DNA of 64,000 nt from Flammeovirgaceae bacterium SG7u.111 (GTDB taxonomy: Bacteria > Bacteroidota > Bacteroidia > Cytophagales > Flammeovirgaceae): positions 7,044,001-7,108,000 of the forward strand of contig CP139021.1 in NCBI GenBank assembly GCA_034044135.1, written 5' to 3'. This document shows, piece by piece, positions 22,423 through 31,995 of this stretch (its first letter is position 1; the number at the start of each line of letters is the position of its first letter). The notes below the pieces were generated by a model. The model did not search any database. It worked only from the letters and a program-made list of their open reading frames with translations, and was not told the DNA's origin. The position numbers and the translations under genes were made by a program.

Positions 22423-22993
22423 TGCTCGCTTCAGGGTTCATTTGTTTCCTCAAGTTGATCAAGGCATAACGCATGCGGCCAAGGGCGGTATTGATACTCA
22501 CGCCGGTAGTCTCGGCGATCTCCTGGAAGCTCATCTTCATGTAGTGCCTCATCATGAGCACCTCACGCTGCGCTTCCGGGAGGTTCTGGATCAGCTCCCG
22601 CAAACGGGCGTGGACCTCGTTCTTGATCTGCTGCGACTCGAAAGAGTCTTCCGAGAACTCCAACGTGTTGAAAACGTTGCTGCCGTCCTCCATCACGATC
22701 ATCGGGTAGCGCTTCTGCTTCCTGAAATTGTCGATCGCCATGTTGTGGGCTATCCTCGAGATCCACGGGAGGAACTTCCCCTCCTCGTTGTACCTGCCTG
22801 TCTTGATCGTCTTTATTGCCTTGATAAAGGTCTCCTGCAGCAGGTCCTCTGCCACGTATTGGTCCTTTACTATCAACAAGATCGTCGTAAAGATTTTGTT
22901 TTTGTGTCTTAGTACTAGTTCCTCAAAAGCGCTTTCGTTTCCTTTTTTGTACTGGCTTATTAATTCGCAATCACTTACTTTGTATTTCTTCAT
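22382..22993 (-). CDS. RNA polymerase sigma factor, ECF (sigma-70 family)
   Basis: A 203-residue ECF sigma factor. Region 2 contains NESAFEELVLRHKNKIFTTI and AEDLLQETFIKAIKTI, then GKFLPWISRIAHNMAIDNFR (promoter melting and -10 binding). Region 4 contains LPEAQREVLMMRHYMKMSFQ, followed by EIAETTGVSINTALGRMRYA (helix-turn-helix for the -35 element). The C-terminus is a charged tail, SNEKKEKQDSSDSK. GC content is very high locally (the 60-bp line from 22561 is about two-thirds GC). A perfect -7 box lies about 90 bp upstream. The target regulon cannot be told from sequence. Confidence 0.93.
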   Translation of the reverse strand: MKKYKVSDCELISQYKKGNESAFEELVLRHKNKIFTTILLIVKDQYVAEDLLQETFIKAIKTIKTGRYNEEGKFLPWISRIAHNMAIDNFRKQKRYPMIVMEDGSNVFNTLEFSEDSFESQQIKNEVHARLRELIQNLPEAQREVLMMRHYMKMSFQEIAETTGVSINTALGRMRYALINLRKQMNPEASNEKKEKQDSSDSK

Positions 22994-23770
22994 TTCGGTA
23001 GTTGTATTTAGTTAACGATGATAATGAATTGGTATTGCTATTTTAGGGCTTCCACCGCTAACTTTTTTTGTTTTAGGGGCGGCAAACTTACAGACAGGAA
23101 GAAAACGATGTAGGTTATTCACATGGTTGACAGCACTTTACGTGATAGGTATGTTTTATTGGAAAAAAGCTGTTTTTTTATAAAAAAAATTGAAATACCC
23201 ACAGAAACACACATACCTATACAGGGCACAAACCTTGGCAAACCAGGTAAAAACCCATTTTCCAGCTTATTTTTTTAACATTACCCCAAAAAGCCTACAC
23301 CCAAAGTTCTTTCCGGGATATCGAGAATCCTATACAGAAAAGTATTCCCAAGATGGGAAAACATTACATCGGGGAGCAAGAAAGCCCACCTGCCCATGCA
23401 AGAAAAATAGGGTAAAAGCGAAAAAAACGGGCAATAAAATAGGCGATAAGTACAAAAAAACAGCGGTAAAGTGATAGGCGGGCCCAACTACCTGATAGGT
23501 ATCAACTTTTGGAGGGGCAAGAAGCCAGCTTTCTGGAAAAGATAAACAGCCCATACGGGTTTTAAACCGATATTTGAAATTCGGGACAGTATCTTTCTGG
23601 AATTATTGTGCTATATAAGAATAGATAACAGCCTAATTTCATGACCAAACTCAGCTTCTATTCAATTGGACTCATAAATACTATTTTGTTTACCATAGCT
23701 TAACCTATCCATCGCCCAAACCTTCTATTTTTAAAGAATAAAACAAAACTATACCATTCAATCAGAAATC
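22994..23770. other. Intergenic region between the sigma factor and the phoD-like gene
   Basis: 777 bp between divergent genes. It holds the -7 box of the sigma gene at 23083-23090. The rest is AT-rich with poly-A runs, and short open frames (for example 23190-23474, starting at TTG) have no recognisable sequence or coding bias. I see no RNA gene or hairpin of note. Confidence 0.45.
23083..23090 (-). promoter_or_regulatory. -7 box of the sigma factor promoter
   Basis: On the minus strand TAAGTTTG, an exact TAnnTTTG match, about 90 bp upstream of the sigma-factor ATG, leaving a leader of roughly 80 nt. Confidence 0.5.
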
Positions 23771-25318
23771 ATGGGAATAAAAATCTACTATTCATTTCTA
23801 ACAATACTATTCATTGCTTTTGGATGCCAAGTCGAATCTGAAGAATCTAAATCTAAAATCCCTAAAAATGATACTTATAAATACTTTGATGAAGAACTAA
23901 AGCCTTTTTACCACGGTGTCGCATCTGGCGATCCTTTACCAACCAGAGTAATAATATGGACAAGAGTCACCCCAGAAATTGCCGAATCAGTTGAAGTAGA
24001 ATGGCAAGTAGCCGAGGACATGAACTTTTCCAAAGTCATCAAATCGGGGAAAGTTGCAACAGACAGTCTGGTAGATTACACGGTAAAGGTTGATGTAAGC
24101 GGCTTATCACCAGCCACCACATACTTTTATCGATTTACCTCGCTTGGTAAAACTTCGATAATTGGAAAAACCATGACTAGCAACCAGTCCCTAACCGAGC
24201 CGCTCAAATTTGCAATTGTGAGCTGCAGCAACTACGAAGCTGGATTTTACAACGCTTATGCCAGAATAGCCGAAAAGGAAGTGAACGCAGTTATCCATTT
24301 AGGCGACTACATATATGAGTACGCTCCAAAAGTATATGGAGACTCTACAACGGGACGGTTTCATTTACCAGCCCATGAAATTGTGACCCTCGAAGATTAT
24401 CGCATACGCTATGCACAATATAGGCTAGATAAAGACCTCATGAAGGTTCATCAAAAACATCCTTTTATTACTATTTGGGATGACCATGAAATTGCCAACA
24501 ATGTTTATAAAGATGGGGCCGAAAACCATCAAGATGATGAAGGTGATTTTTTAGCTAGAAAAGCTGCTGCAAGAAAAGCCTATTATGAGTGGATGCCTAT
24601 AAGGGAATCAAAAACTTTATATAGGCGCTTTGATTTTGGACCGTTGGCAAACCTGCTTATGTTAGATGAGCGATTAGAAAGAAGCAAACCCGCAGATAGC
24701 CTACAGGCGACTGAGTATTTGGATGAATCGAGAAGTATGCTGGGTAGCGAGCAATATAAATGGCTCACCCAAAATTTGAAAAGCTCGCAAGCAACATGGA
24801 ACTTGATTGGGAACCAAGTTATTTTCGCTGACCTAAATATGAGTCCTATCTACCCTCAAAGCCCTCGAAATCTTGATTCTTGGGACGGTTTCCCAATCGA
24901 AAAACAGAAACTCTTATCCTTTCTAGATTCAAGCAGCATCAAAAACACTATTTTTCTAACAGGAGATACCCATAGCTCTTGGGCATTTGAAGTTCCTTCT
25001 GAGCAAAAACGCTACAATAAAGGAGCAAAAATAGTTGCATTGGAATTTGGGACAACAAGTATAACCTCATCTAACTCCAATGAATATACTACGGACGATT
25101 CTGTAAAGATGGCGGAAAAAATACTTCTAGCCCCATCGTTGAACCCCCATCTAAAATTCACAAACTTAAGAGACCACGGCTATTTGTTGCTGACACTCAC
25201 CCAAGAGGACCTGACCGCAGATTGGTATTATGTTTCTACTGTTAAAAAAAGAAGCAATGAAGAAATGTTAGCGTATAAAATTGTTGTAAAAAACAATGAG
25301 TTGAACCTTCAACAGTAA
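23771..25318 (+). CDS. phoD: PhoD-type alkaline phosphatase/phosphodiesterase, lipoprotein
   Basis: A 515-residue enzyme with a lipoprotein signal (IAFGC lipobox at about residue 19). The N-terminal Ig-like PhoD domain carries FYHGVASGDPLPTRVIIWTR. The metallophosphatase domain shows ligands in HLGDYIYEY, TIWDDHEIANN and FLTGDTHSSW, plus CSNYEAGFYNAY. PhoD enzymes hydrolyse phosphate mono- and diesters using Ca and Fe, providing phosphate outside the cytoplasm. Many PhoD proteins are Tat substrates, but this copy has a Sec/lipoprotein signal without twin arginines. No Pho box can be recognised. A long hairpin terminator follows. Confidence 0.92.
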   Translation: MGIKIYYSFLTILFIAFGCQVESEESKSKIPKNDTYKYFDEELKPFYHGVASGDPLPTRVIIWTRVTPEIAESVEVEWQVAEDMNFSKVIKSGKVATDSLVDYTVKVDVSGLSPATTYFYRFTSLGKTSIIGKTMTSNQSLTEPLKFAIVSCSNYEAGFYNAYARIAEKEVNAVIHLGDYIYEYAPKVYGDSTTGRFHLPAHEIVTLEDYRIRYAQYRLDKDLMKVHQKHPFITIWDDHEIANNVYKDGAENHQDDEGDFLARKAAARKAYYEWMPIRESKTLYRRFDFGPLANLLMLDERLERSKPADSLQATEYLDESRSMLGSEQYKWLTQNLKSSQATWNLIGNQVIFADLNMSPIYPQSPRNLDSWDGFPIEKQKLLSFLDSSSIKNTIFLTGDTHSSWAFEVPSEQKRYNKGAKIVALEFGTTSITSSNSNEYTTDDSVKMAEKILLAPSLNPHLKFTNLRDHGYLLLTLTQEDLTADWYYVSTVKKRSNEEMLAYKIVVKNNELNLQQ

Positions 25319-25324
25319 CAGCAT

Positions 25325-25370
25325 AAAACCCGAAAAGAATCTTGCCTGGGCAAGGTGCTTTTCGGGTTTA
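25325..25370. terminator. Terminator shared by the phoD-like gene and the symporter gene
   Basis: AAACCCGAAAAG (25326-25337) pairs with CTTTTCGGGTTT (25358-25369). Inside is a second small stem, CTTGCC/GGCAAG. It lies between convergent genes. Confidence 0.85.
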
Positions 25371-25392
25371 TATAAAAAATCAGCTGATTTGA

Positions 25393-27075
25393 TTATTCTG
25401 GAGTTTTTTCCTCTGGCCAATCCTTTTTAAAGTCTGTCCAGTATTGAGCAACTGTTCCTTTCATATCTTTATGTAATAAGAGAATACCAACCAAGTTTGG
25501 CAGTGTCATGAGGGCGATAGTGATACCAGAGAATGTCCATATAATAGTAGTGTCGACAAATGATGCCAAGAAAAAGCCTATTACATACACAATTCTGTAA
25601 TACACAATTCCCTTTCTGCTAAATAAATATGTAGTCGCCCTGTCCCCATAATAAGACCACGAAATAGCTGTGGAGAAGGCAAAGAGAAGCAAACCTATGG
25701 AAACTATGTATTGCCCAAAGTCTTGGAAATAACTCTTTTTGAAGGCTTCGGTAGTGAGTGGGGCACTATGAATAAGCGACTTACCTCTCATTACCAAGTA
25801 CTGGGCATCCTCATTAGCTATTTTCCCATTATTTACCGTAATCGGTCCAGAATAAAACCCATGCTCATCTTTAAATACGATTCCTTCTGCCAAAGAGCGA
25901 GCGTGGATAATAGATGGACTTGCTATAATTTGCCCCTCTTCTACAGTTAAATCACCGTTGAACAAAGGAAGCTCTTCGACACCATTGATATGGTCAAAAA
26001 GCTGAACTATATCTTCCTCATTTTGGTCATCATACGTGCTTGCTAATACGGTCACATCAGAGTATTGGAACTGGTTGTCCAATTTAGTGTTCCACACTCC
26101 AGATGACAAAATTACGAGACCTGTAATTGTACAAATAAGAATGGTATCAATGAAGGGCTCCAAAATAGCAACCATACCTTCAGATACAGGCTCATGGGCT
26201 TTCGCCGCTGCGTGGGCAATTGGAGCAGAGCCCTGACCAGCCTCATTGGAAAACAGCCCCCTGTTTACACCTCTATTAAAAGCGTAGGCAAAAGTAGCTC
26301 CCATAAAACCACCTGTTGCTGCCGAACCTGTAAAGATATCTGCAAAAACAGAAATAAAGGAGGGAACAATATTTCCTGCATTATAAAAAATAACCGCTAA
26401 TGCGCCTATCAAATAGATAAATGCCATAGCAGGAACAAGTTTTTCCGTTATTTTGGCTATCCTCTTTATTCCACCAATAATCACTAGCCCGAGCAAAATA
26501 GCCAATACTCCACCCGTAAGCATATGTGGAATTTCGAACGTGGCAAAAAGCGAATTAGCAATACTATTGATTTGCGGTAAGCTACCTGTACCAAACGAAG
26601 AAAGAACAGTAGCAATGGCAAAGATCACCGCCATCCACTTCATGTTCAACTTATTTTTCATGAAGTACATTGGACCACCAGCGATCTCCCCTTTTTCATC
26701 CTTTTCCCTGTACTTGTGCGAAAGCGTAACTTCCACAAACTTGGTAGTCATACCTAAAAAGGCCGTTACCAACATCCAAAAAAGTGCGGCAGGACCACCT
26801 AAATGAATAGCGTAAGCTACACCTGCAATATTCCCTGTCCCTACCGTGCCTGAAAGTGCCGTTGTAAGTGCTTGAAAATGAGAAGTATCCCCCTCATCAC
26901 CCTCTTTGTCAAACTTACCTTTTACAGCTTTAAGAGCATGTCCAAAGTAACGAATTTGAGGAAATTTTAAATAAATGGTAAAAAACAAACCTGTTCCTAG
27001 GAGCACGTAAACAAACCAGTCGCTGCTTCCTATGTAACTATCGATAGTAGCTAAAATGTCGTTGAGTTGTTGCAT
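25393..27075 (-). CDS. Sodium:alanine/glycine symporter (AGCS family) with an extra insert
   Basis: A 560-residue polytopic transporter taking up alanine or glycine with Na+. Family motifs: [19 protein letters not shown] (residues about 70-90), [50 protein letters not shown] and [24 protein letters not shown] members are usually about 450-480 residues. Here about 130 hydrophilic residues (about 325-455, from [12 protein letters not shown] to the segment before [13 protein letters not shown]) separate two membrane segments. The insert reads like a soluble beta-rich domain ([24 protein letters not shown]). The frame is intact across it. The next minus-strand gene is 150 bp upstream. Confidence 0.92.
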   Translation of the reverse strand: MQQLNDILATIDSYIGSSDWFVYVLLGTGLFFTIYLKFPQIRYFGHALKAVKGKFDKEGDEGDTSHFQALTTALSGTVGTGNIAGVAYAIHLGGPAALFWMLVTAFLGMTTKFVEVTLSHKYREKDEKGEIAGGPMYFMKNKLNMKWMAVIFAIATVLSSFGTGSLPQINSIANSLFATFEIPHMLTGGVLAILLGLVIIGGIKRIAKITEKLVPAMAFIYLIGALAVIFYNAGNIVPSFISVFADIFTGSAATGGFMGATFAYAFNRGVNRGLFSNEAGQGSAPIAHAAAKAHEPVSEGMVAILEPFIDTILICTITGLVILSSGVWNTKLDNQFQYSDVTVLASTYDDQNEEDIVQLFDHINGVEELPLFNGDLTVEEGQIIASPSIIHARSLAEGIVFKDEHGFYSGPITVNNGKIANEDAQYLVMRGKSLIHSAPLTTEAFKKSYFQDFGQYIVSIGLLLFAFSTAISWSYYGDRATTYLFSRKGIVYYRIVYVIGFFLASFVDTTIIWTFSGITIALMTLPNLVGILLLHKDMKGTVAQYWTDFKKDWPEEKTPE

Positions 27076-27229
27076 AGTTGATTCGAAGTATTTTCAGTCC
27101 TTTTATTGTGTGAATAATTAGGTAAAATTAGTACAATTTATTGTTTTTAAAATCCAAATCAGACCTTAAAGCAAAGTTTATCTCACAGACAATCACCTTA
27201 TTGCATTAAAAAACAGAGCATAAAAGAAG

Positions 27230-28522
27230 TCAAAATAGTCTTTTGATTATCCTAAACTTAGTGAAATAATCGGTGAAATTTACTGCTCCAATCAACATTA
27301 GCAAAGTAAGAAAAGGGCTAAAACCAACTTTGTACCTTACCAAATTCCCAATATTTGGAGCGGCAATTGGCAAAATACAAAGCATTAAAAAAGAGTAAAG
27401 CAACACAGGAATCACCCAAGCCTCCAGCTTCTTTTTGAAAAGTAGTTTGATAAATACAGGTACCGAAAATATGCTTAAAGAGAAGATAAAAGCCGCTTCT
27501 ATAGCACTTAGCCGTTTTAACCAATGACCTTCTTCCCACAGGTATGGGCGATACATCCCTTCCCAAACTGCCTTTGGAATATTTTTTAACACACAAGTCC
27601 AATCTGGTGTAAGCCCCTCAAAAAGAATCAGGTTGGACTCATTCGCCGTAGCTTCCACCATAATCTGGTTATTTTTTACCAAAGCATTTAGGAAAACACC
27701 GATATTTAGATTGGGGTGGAAAAATGTGCTTCCTATTAAAATTAGGGTGAAGAATCCAAGCATGCTTACATAACTCCATTTTTCAAACTTCCGAGGCAAA
27801 AGCAATTGAGTGAGGTAATAAGAAAATATAGCCGCAAGCAACCCTCCCAAATAGTAATATTTTAATTTTAAAATCAGAACTGAGAGCAAGCAGAAAGCCA
27901 ATATCTTCCATAATGAGCTACGATTCACCCCCAAGCCACTATTGTTTTTAAAAGGAAGAAGTGCTACCAAAAAACCGATACTTCCAACCAACAAACTTTC
28001 TTTTATAATACCCGAACTCCAAAACACAAAAGAGGGAAAGTAAAAAAAGGAAAACGCCACCAAAGATTGATAGCTTCGAAAAGTATTCGCTAGTTTATTG
28101 GCACAAAACCAACTTCCTGCAAAGCTAAATAAAGAAAAATACACACTGGTAAGCCAATAGTTATCTGCCGTAAGCAAATTCACTATACTGATCGCCTTCG
28201 ACATAAAAACTGCCCTTGGGTTGGTAATCTGCAGAATCCTATAAACATGTTGGTCTTCTTCCCATACATCAAAAAACAGGAAATGAAGATAGTCAGAAGG
28301 GTTTTGCTTGGCATATTTTGCCAGAGCCACCCCATCTCCAAAAAGCGTAACCGTATCTCCTCCTTTATAAAAGAACCAATAAACCAATCCAAGACCTATC
28401 CCAGCCACAACCCTCACCACTAGGGCAAACCAAAAATGCTTGCGCAAGCTTTGCTGTTTTGACTTTTTATAAAGCAAAAAGGAAATCAGCCCAAGAAATA
28501 GAAGGTTGAGAAGAATTAGCAC
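27230..28522 (-). CDS. Polytopic membrane protein of unknown function
   Basis: A 430-residue integral membrane protein with about ten hydrophobic segments, starting LILLNLLFLGLISFLLYKKS. A GTG at 28522 is the only sensible start, supported by a perfect -7 box on the minus strand at 28547-28554 about 25 bp upstream. Features include GDGVALAKYAKQNP and FYFPSFVFWSSGIIKESLLV. The layout of many membrane helices with charged periplasmic loops recalls polysaccharide polymerases or GT-C glycosyltransferases, but no diagnostic motif is seen. It is transcribed away from the isoaspartyl peptidase gene. Confidence 0.7.
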   Translation of the reverse strand: MLILLNLLFLGLISFLLYKKSKQQSLRKHFWFALVVRVVAGIGLGLVYWFFYKGGDTVTLFGDGVALAKYAKQNPSDYLHFLFFDVWEEDQHVYRILQITNPRAVFMSKAISIVNLLTADNYWLTSVYFSLFSFAGSWFCANKLANTFRSYQSLVAFSFFYFPSFVFWSSGIIKESLLVGSIGFLVALLPFKNNSGLGVNRSSLWKILAFCLLSVLILKLKYYYLGGLLAAIFSYYLTQLLLPRKFEKWSYVSMLGFFTLILIGSTFFHPNLNIGVFLNALVKNNQIMVEATANESNLILFEGLTPDWTCVLKNIPKAVWEGMYRPYLWEEGHWLKRLSAIEAAFIFSLSIFSVPVFIKLLFKKKLEAWVIPVLLYSFLMLCILPIAAPNIGNLVRYKVGFSPFLTLLMLIGAVNFTDYFTKFRIIKRLF

Positions 28523-28546
28523 AGTTTATCGCAGTTCGATTCTGCC

Positions 28547-28554
28547 CAAATTTA
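28547..28554 (-). promoter_or_regulatory. -7 box upstream of the polytopic membrane protein gene
   Basis: Minus-strand TAAATTTG, an exact consensus match. Its position supports the GTG start at 28522. Confidence 0.5.
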
Positions 28555-28635
28555 ACCCCTACCACCCCAAACACCCTCTTATTTTCCTATCTTTATACTA
28601 CGATAAGGTGAAATTATTCAACCAAAATTTTTAAA

Positions 28636-29661
28636 ATGATGGCAACAAAAACCACAATCAGCTTTTTATTGGTGCTTTTACTTTCAATAATGAGCTCAAA
28701 CGCCCAAAGCAAAAAGAATTATGCTTTGGTTATTCATGGAGGAGCAGGTACTATCCTCAAAAAGAACATGACCAATGAACGGGAAAAGGAATACCGTGAC
28801 AAACTAAACGAGGTTTTGGAAGCTGGAGAGAAAGTTCTTGCCGAAGGAGGAACAAGCTTGGAAGCCGTAGTTACCGCTATCAAAATCATGGAAAACTCTC
28901 CACTTTTTAATGCAGGTAAAGGCGCTGTTTTTACCCACGATGGTAAAAATGAACTCGATGCCTCTATTATGGATGGAAGTAATTTAAATGCTGGAGCAGT
29001 TGCTGGAATTACTACCGTGAGAAATCCGATTACCGCTGCTCTTGCCGTTATGGTCAACTCAGAGCATGTAATGCTTTCGGGCAAAGGGGCAGAAGCTTTT
29101 GCAGCGGACCAAGAACTAGAAATTGTTGAACCTTCTTATTTCTTTACCGAAAGAAGGAAAAAATCTTTGGAAAGGGCGATCAAAAGAGAGCAAGAAGGGC
29201 AAGGATATTATCTAGATCCTCAGGAAATCAAGAACTTCAAATACGGAACGGTTGGTTGTGTTGCGCTTGATCAATATGGAAATATTGCCGCTGGCACTTC
29301 TACTGGGGGCATGACGAACAAAAAATGGGGGAGAATAGGCGATGCTCCCATCATTGGATCAGGAACTTATGCCAATAATGAAACATGTGGCGTATCTGCA
29401 ACAGGACATGGCGAATACTTTATAAGAGCACAAGTTGCCCACGATATTTCTGCAAGGATGGAGTACAAAGGAATTCCCTTGCAAGAAGCGGCTGACGAAG
29501 TAGTGATGAAAAAATTGGTAGAAATGGGCGGAAGCGGTGGAATTATCGCCTTGGATGCAAAAGGAAACATATCTATGACGTTCAACTCTGAGGGAATGTA
29601 CCGTGGCTTCGTGAAATCGGATGGCTCTAAAAAGGTAATGATCTATAAAGACGAAGAATAA
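28636..29661 (+). CDS. Isoaspartyl peptidase / L-asparaginase (Ntn-hydrolase, T2 family)
   Basis: A 341-residue exported enzyme. A signal peptide (MMATKTTISFLLVLLLSIMS, ending at SNAQ) precedes LVIHGGAGTI, the start of the family domain. Autocleavage is expected before Thr205 in FKYGTVGCVALDQYG, producing alpha and beta chains, with the nucleophile Thr at the beta N-terminus. GNIAAGTSTGGMTNK and GDAPIIGSGTYANN are further family motifs. The enzyme removes isoaspartyl residues from damaged peptides or hydrolyses asparagine. Export suggests peptide scavenging in the periplasm. Two ATGs in a row at 28636 and 28639 make the exact start uncertain by one codon. Confidence 0.93.
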   Translation: MMATKTTISFLLVLLLSIMSSNAQSKKNYALVIHGGAGTILKKNMTNEREKEYRDKLNEVLEAGEKVLAEGGTSLEAVVTAIKIMENSPLFNAGKGAVFTHDGKNELDASIMDGSNLNAGAVAGITTVRNPITAALAVMVNSEHVMLSGKGAEAFAADQELEIVEPSYFFTERRKKSLERAIKREQEGQGYYLDPQEIKNFKYGTVGCVALDQYGNIAAGTSTGGMTNKKWGRIGDAPIIGSGTYANNETCGVSATGHGEYFIRAQVAHDISARMEYKGIPLQEAADEVVMKKLVEMGGSGGIIALDAKGNISMTFNSEGMYRGFVKSDGSKKVMIYKDEE

Positions 29662-29680
29662 AGTCAAGGTTGCACAAACA

Positions 29681-29723
29681 AAAGCGGCTCTTTTTCTATA
29701 AGTATTAGAAGAAGAGCCGCTTT
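29681..29723. terminator. Bidirectional terminator between the peptidase gene and cdsA
   Basis: AAAGCGGCTCTT (29681-29692) pairs perfectly with AAGAGCCGCTTT (29712-29723). Confidence 0.8.
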
Positions 29724-29740
29724 GTATATAATACGTTTGT

Positions 29741-30571
29741 CTAGAAAAGTTTGATAAAAACTACTATGATTGGCGCAGCGATAAGCAATCCATCAAACCT
29801 ATCTAAAAAACCTCCGTGTCCAGGAATAGTTGTTCCCGAATCTTTTATATGAATACTTCTTTTAAAAAGCGACTCTACTAAATCTCCATAAGTACCTGCC
29901 ACAACTATAATAATCGAAATAGTAATCCACTGCCAAGTAGCCAACACAGGAAAATAATAGGCAAATATCGATGCTAGACCTATTGCAGTTAAAGCTCCTC
30001 CAACACTTCCTTCCCATGTCTTTTTTGGTGAAACACGTGCAAAAAGCGGTCTTCTACCAAAGTTTTTTCCCGCAAAGTATGCCCCAGTATCACTTCCCCA
30101 CAAGGTAAAAAGTAAGCCTATGATGATCTCATAATGATAGACACTATCCACAAATGCGCACATATTAAGCAGGGCAAAGGGTGTGCCTACATAAATTACC
30201 CCCAAGAAGGTAAAAGCAATACTTGTGAATGGTTTTTTATCAGCTTTTTTATATAAAATAATGACATAAACTGCCGATAAACCTACAAATATGAGCATAT
30301 AGTACTCATTTGCCAGAATATTCTTCTCCACCAAAAAGGTGAGCAAAAACATCAAAAAACCATTGAGCATTCCATAGGTTTTGAGGGGTACGTTTCCATC
30401 TAGCCCAAGCAGTTTGTAAAACTCTAGCATTGAGAGCATGCAAATAGCCAAGAAAATAACAAAGTAACTCCACTCATTCCAAAGAATAGCCCCCAATATG
30501 ATACTTGCCCCAAACAAAGCAGCTATTATTCGCTGGGTAAGCTCGGGCAAATTATTCAAATGTGACCTCAT
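29741..30571 (-). CDS. cdsA: Phosphatidate cytidylyltransferase
   Basis: A 276-residue membrane enzyme making CDP-diacylglycerol from phosphatidate and CTP, the branch point of phospholipid synthesis. About eight membrane helices; the CdsA core is in LWGSDTGAYFAGKNFGRRPL, SPKKTWEGSVGG, and the signature DLVESLFKRSIHIKDSG, then PGHGGFLDRFDGL near the C-terminus. The start ATG at 30571 overlaps the end of the upstream DUF2007 gene by 20 bp, so the two are likely co-transcribed and translationally coupled. Confidence 0.96.
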   Translation of the reverse strand: MRSHLNNLPELTQRIIAALFGASIILGAILWNEWSYFVIFLAICMLSMLEFYKLLGLDGNVPLKTYGMLNGFLMFLLTFLVEKNILANEYYMLIFVGLSAVYVIILYKKADKKPFTSIAFTFLGVIYVGTPFALLNMCAFVDSVYHYEIIIGLLFTLWGSDTGAYFAGKNFGRRPLFARVSPKKTWEGSVGGALTAIGLASIFAYYFPVLATWQWITISIIIVVAGTYGDLVESLFKRSIHIKDSGTTIPGHGGFLDRFDGLLIAAPIIVVFIKLF

Positions 30572-30761
30572 TCTCTATAATTTTTAACGCTTCCAATACA
30601 TCTGTATCTGTCACATACACTTCTTTTTCTCCAAAATTATTATAAGAAGAATCACGCTTATCCATAATAATGGAAGTAATGTTATTTCCTTCCAAAACTG
30701 TTTTTACCAATTCAGCCTGATATAAGTTAGTAGTGCTATATACTTTTTTCCAATTGCTCAT
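30552..30761 (-). CDS. DUF2007 small protein
   Basis: A 69-residue cytoplasmic protein: MSNWKKVYSTTNLYQAELVK followed by VLEGNNITSIIMDKRDSSYN and a C-terminal EVYVTDTDVLEALKIIE. This matches the DUF2007 'putative signal transducing protein' family, whose fold resembles a ferredoxin-like or PII-like ligand-binding domain; the function is not known. It overlaps cdsA by 20 bp and is the first gene of that pair, preceded by a perfect -7 box. Confidence 0.85.
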   Translation of the reverse strand: MSNWKKVYSTTNLYQAELVKTVLEGNNITSIIMDKRDSSYNNFGEKEVYVTDTDVLEALKIIENEVTFE

Positions 30762-30814
30762 TATAAGTTTCTGGTTGTTTTTGGTATATTTTTCATTTTC
30801 ATTCTTGTCAGCAA

Positions 30815-30822
30815 CAAACTTA
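30815..30822 (-). promoter_or_regulatory. -7 box of the DUF2007-cdsA operon
   Basis: Minus-strand TAAGTTTG, exact consensus, about 54 bp upstream of the DUF2007 ATG. Confidence 0.55.
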
Positions 30823-30835
30823 TAGTATTATTAGC

Positions 30836-31795
30836 TTATACTGAGTTTTTTTCTTTTGTACCAAACCCTCCTATTAGTTGGGTTTTGAAATAATACAACA
30901 ACCCAATTACTAGCCAAAAGGAAGTCAATGCCCACCATATGTTCGCATTTTCAGCTTGTTGGTCTATATCGACCATTTCCTTTTTACTTAAATAAAATAC
31001 AAGCAAGGTTATCCCATTATTGCAAAAATGAGCAAAAATGGGCACCCACAATGTTCCTGACCAAATATATAAATATCCGAAAAGCGCACCAAGCAACATA
31101 CGGGGTACAAAGCCGAAGAACTGGAAGTGGAAAGCACTAAACAGGATAGCCGATATCCAAATAGCTATATGAGAATTATTGGTGAACGACCTCAGTTTAT
31201 TTTGCAAAACACCTCTAAAAAGCAATTCTTCGCCAATTCCAGGCAACACTGCTACCACAAATAACCCAATCAGAAAATCGGTAGTAGACTCGAATTGGAT
31301 CAAAAACATTGTCAGCTCTTTTACTTTATCCTCCATTTCCCTAGCCCTCTCGGCAAAGCCGCTCATCCACTCGGGGAAAACTATATTTTCATTCCATTGA
31401 ATTATGAAAGCGCTCAATGGCATATAAAGCAACACGATGAACAAAGTCAGCACCAACATCAATACCAATGACTTTCCTCCAAATGTTTTGAAAGCATCAA
31501 AAGGCTTTGTTTTTTCATAAAATTTCAAATAAAGCAAAGGAGTCCCGATAAACATCATGACACTATTGGCTCCTTGTACCGCCATCAGTATCATTCGATT
31601 GGCTGGATCAGACTGGGGATCTTCAAACAAAACCTTGAGCAAATCTTGGTCAAAACCTAACAATACAAAAGCGAGTACCGCACCCACAAACTGCGCCAAG
31701 AAAAATGAACATAATGCAGCTCCAAATAGCACCATTAATGAATTTGGGGAGTTTTGGGTGAATAGCTGCTTAATATATTTTGGGGTATAATCCAT
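30836..31795 (-). CDS. CPBP-family intramembrane metalloprotease
   Basis: A 319-residue membrane protein of the CAAX-protease/bacteriocin-processing (Abi) family. Motif 1 is PGIGEELLFRGVLQNKL (EExxxR with the catalytic glutamates), motif 2 is LFSAFHFQFFGFVPRMLLGA (FxxxH) and motif 3 is IFAHFCNNG (HxxxN). About eight membrane segments. Family members cleave prenylated proteins, process peptides or confer bacteriocin immunity; the substrate here is unknown. It is divergent from dusB, with a -7 box on each strand in the 200-bp gap. Confidence 0.9.
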   Translation of the reverse strand: MDYTPKYIKQLFTQNSPNSLMVLFGAALCSFFLAQFVGAVLAFVLLGFDQDLLKVLFEDPQSDPANRMILMAVQGANSVMMFIGTPLLYLKFYEKTKPFDAFKTFGGKSLVLMLVLTLFIVLLYMPLSAFIIQWNENIVFPEWMSGFAERAREMEDKVKELTMFLIQFESTTDFLIGLFVVAVLPGIGEELLFRGVLQNKLRSFTNNSHIAIWISAILFSAFHFQFFGFVPRMLLGALFGYLYIWSGTLWVPIFAHFCNNGITLLVFYLSKKEMVDIDQQAENANIWWALTSFWLVIGLLYYFKTQLIGGFGTKEKNSV

Positions 31796-31860
31796 TGGTT
31801 CGGTTAATAAAGCTGGAATTACAGAACACTACTTCCTTTTAGTGCATATACTAAAAACCG

Positions 31861-31868
31861 CAAAGTTA
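31861..31868 (-). promoter_or_regulatory. -7 box upstream of the CPBP protease gene
   Basis: Minus-strand TAACTTTG, exact TAnnTTTG, about 65 bp upstream of the ATG. Confidence 0.5.
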
Positions 31869-31939
31869 GGGAAGCCAACCGACAATCCCGTGGGCAAAAC
31901 CTTAAAATGCAGAATATCTGTTCTTTAAAAGCTTATTTG

Positions 31940-31947
31940 TACTTTTG
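31940..31947 (+). promoter_or_regulatory. -7 box of the dusB promoter
   Basis: TACTTTTG, exact TAnnTTTG, 48 bp upstream of the GTG start of dusB. Confidence 0.55.
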
Positions 31948-31995
31948 CAGAAGAAGCTCGTCATGAGCACCCTTTTTATTTAAAGAAAAAGAGAA

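Noticed and set aside
23190-23474. Open frame of 94 codons in the sigma/phoD intergenic region
   Set aside because: It starts at TTG, is Lys-rich because of poly-A runs, and has no recognisable domain or promoter.
30836-31795. CPBP protease as part of a bacteriocin or abortive-infection locus
   Set aside because: No precursor peptide, transporter or defence gene beside it; neighbours are cdsA and dusB.
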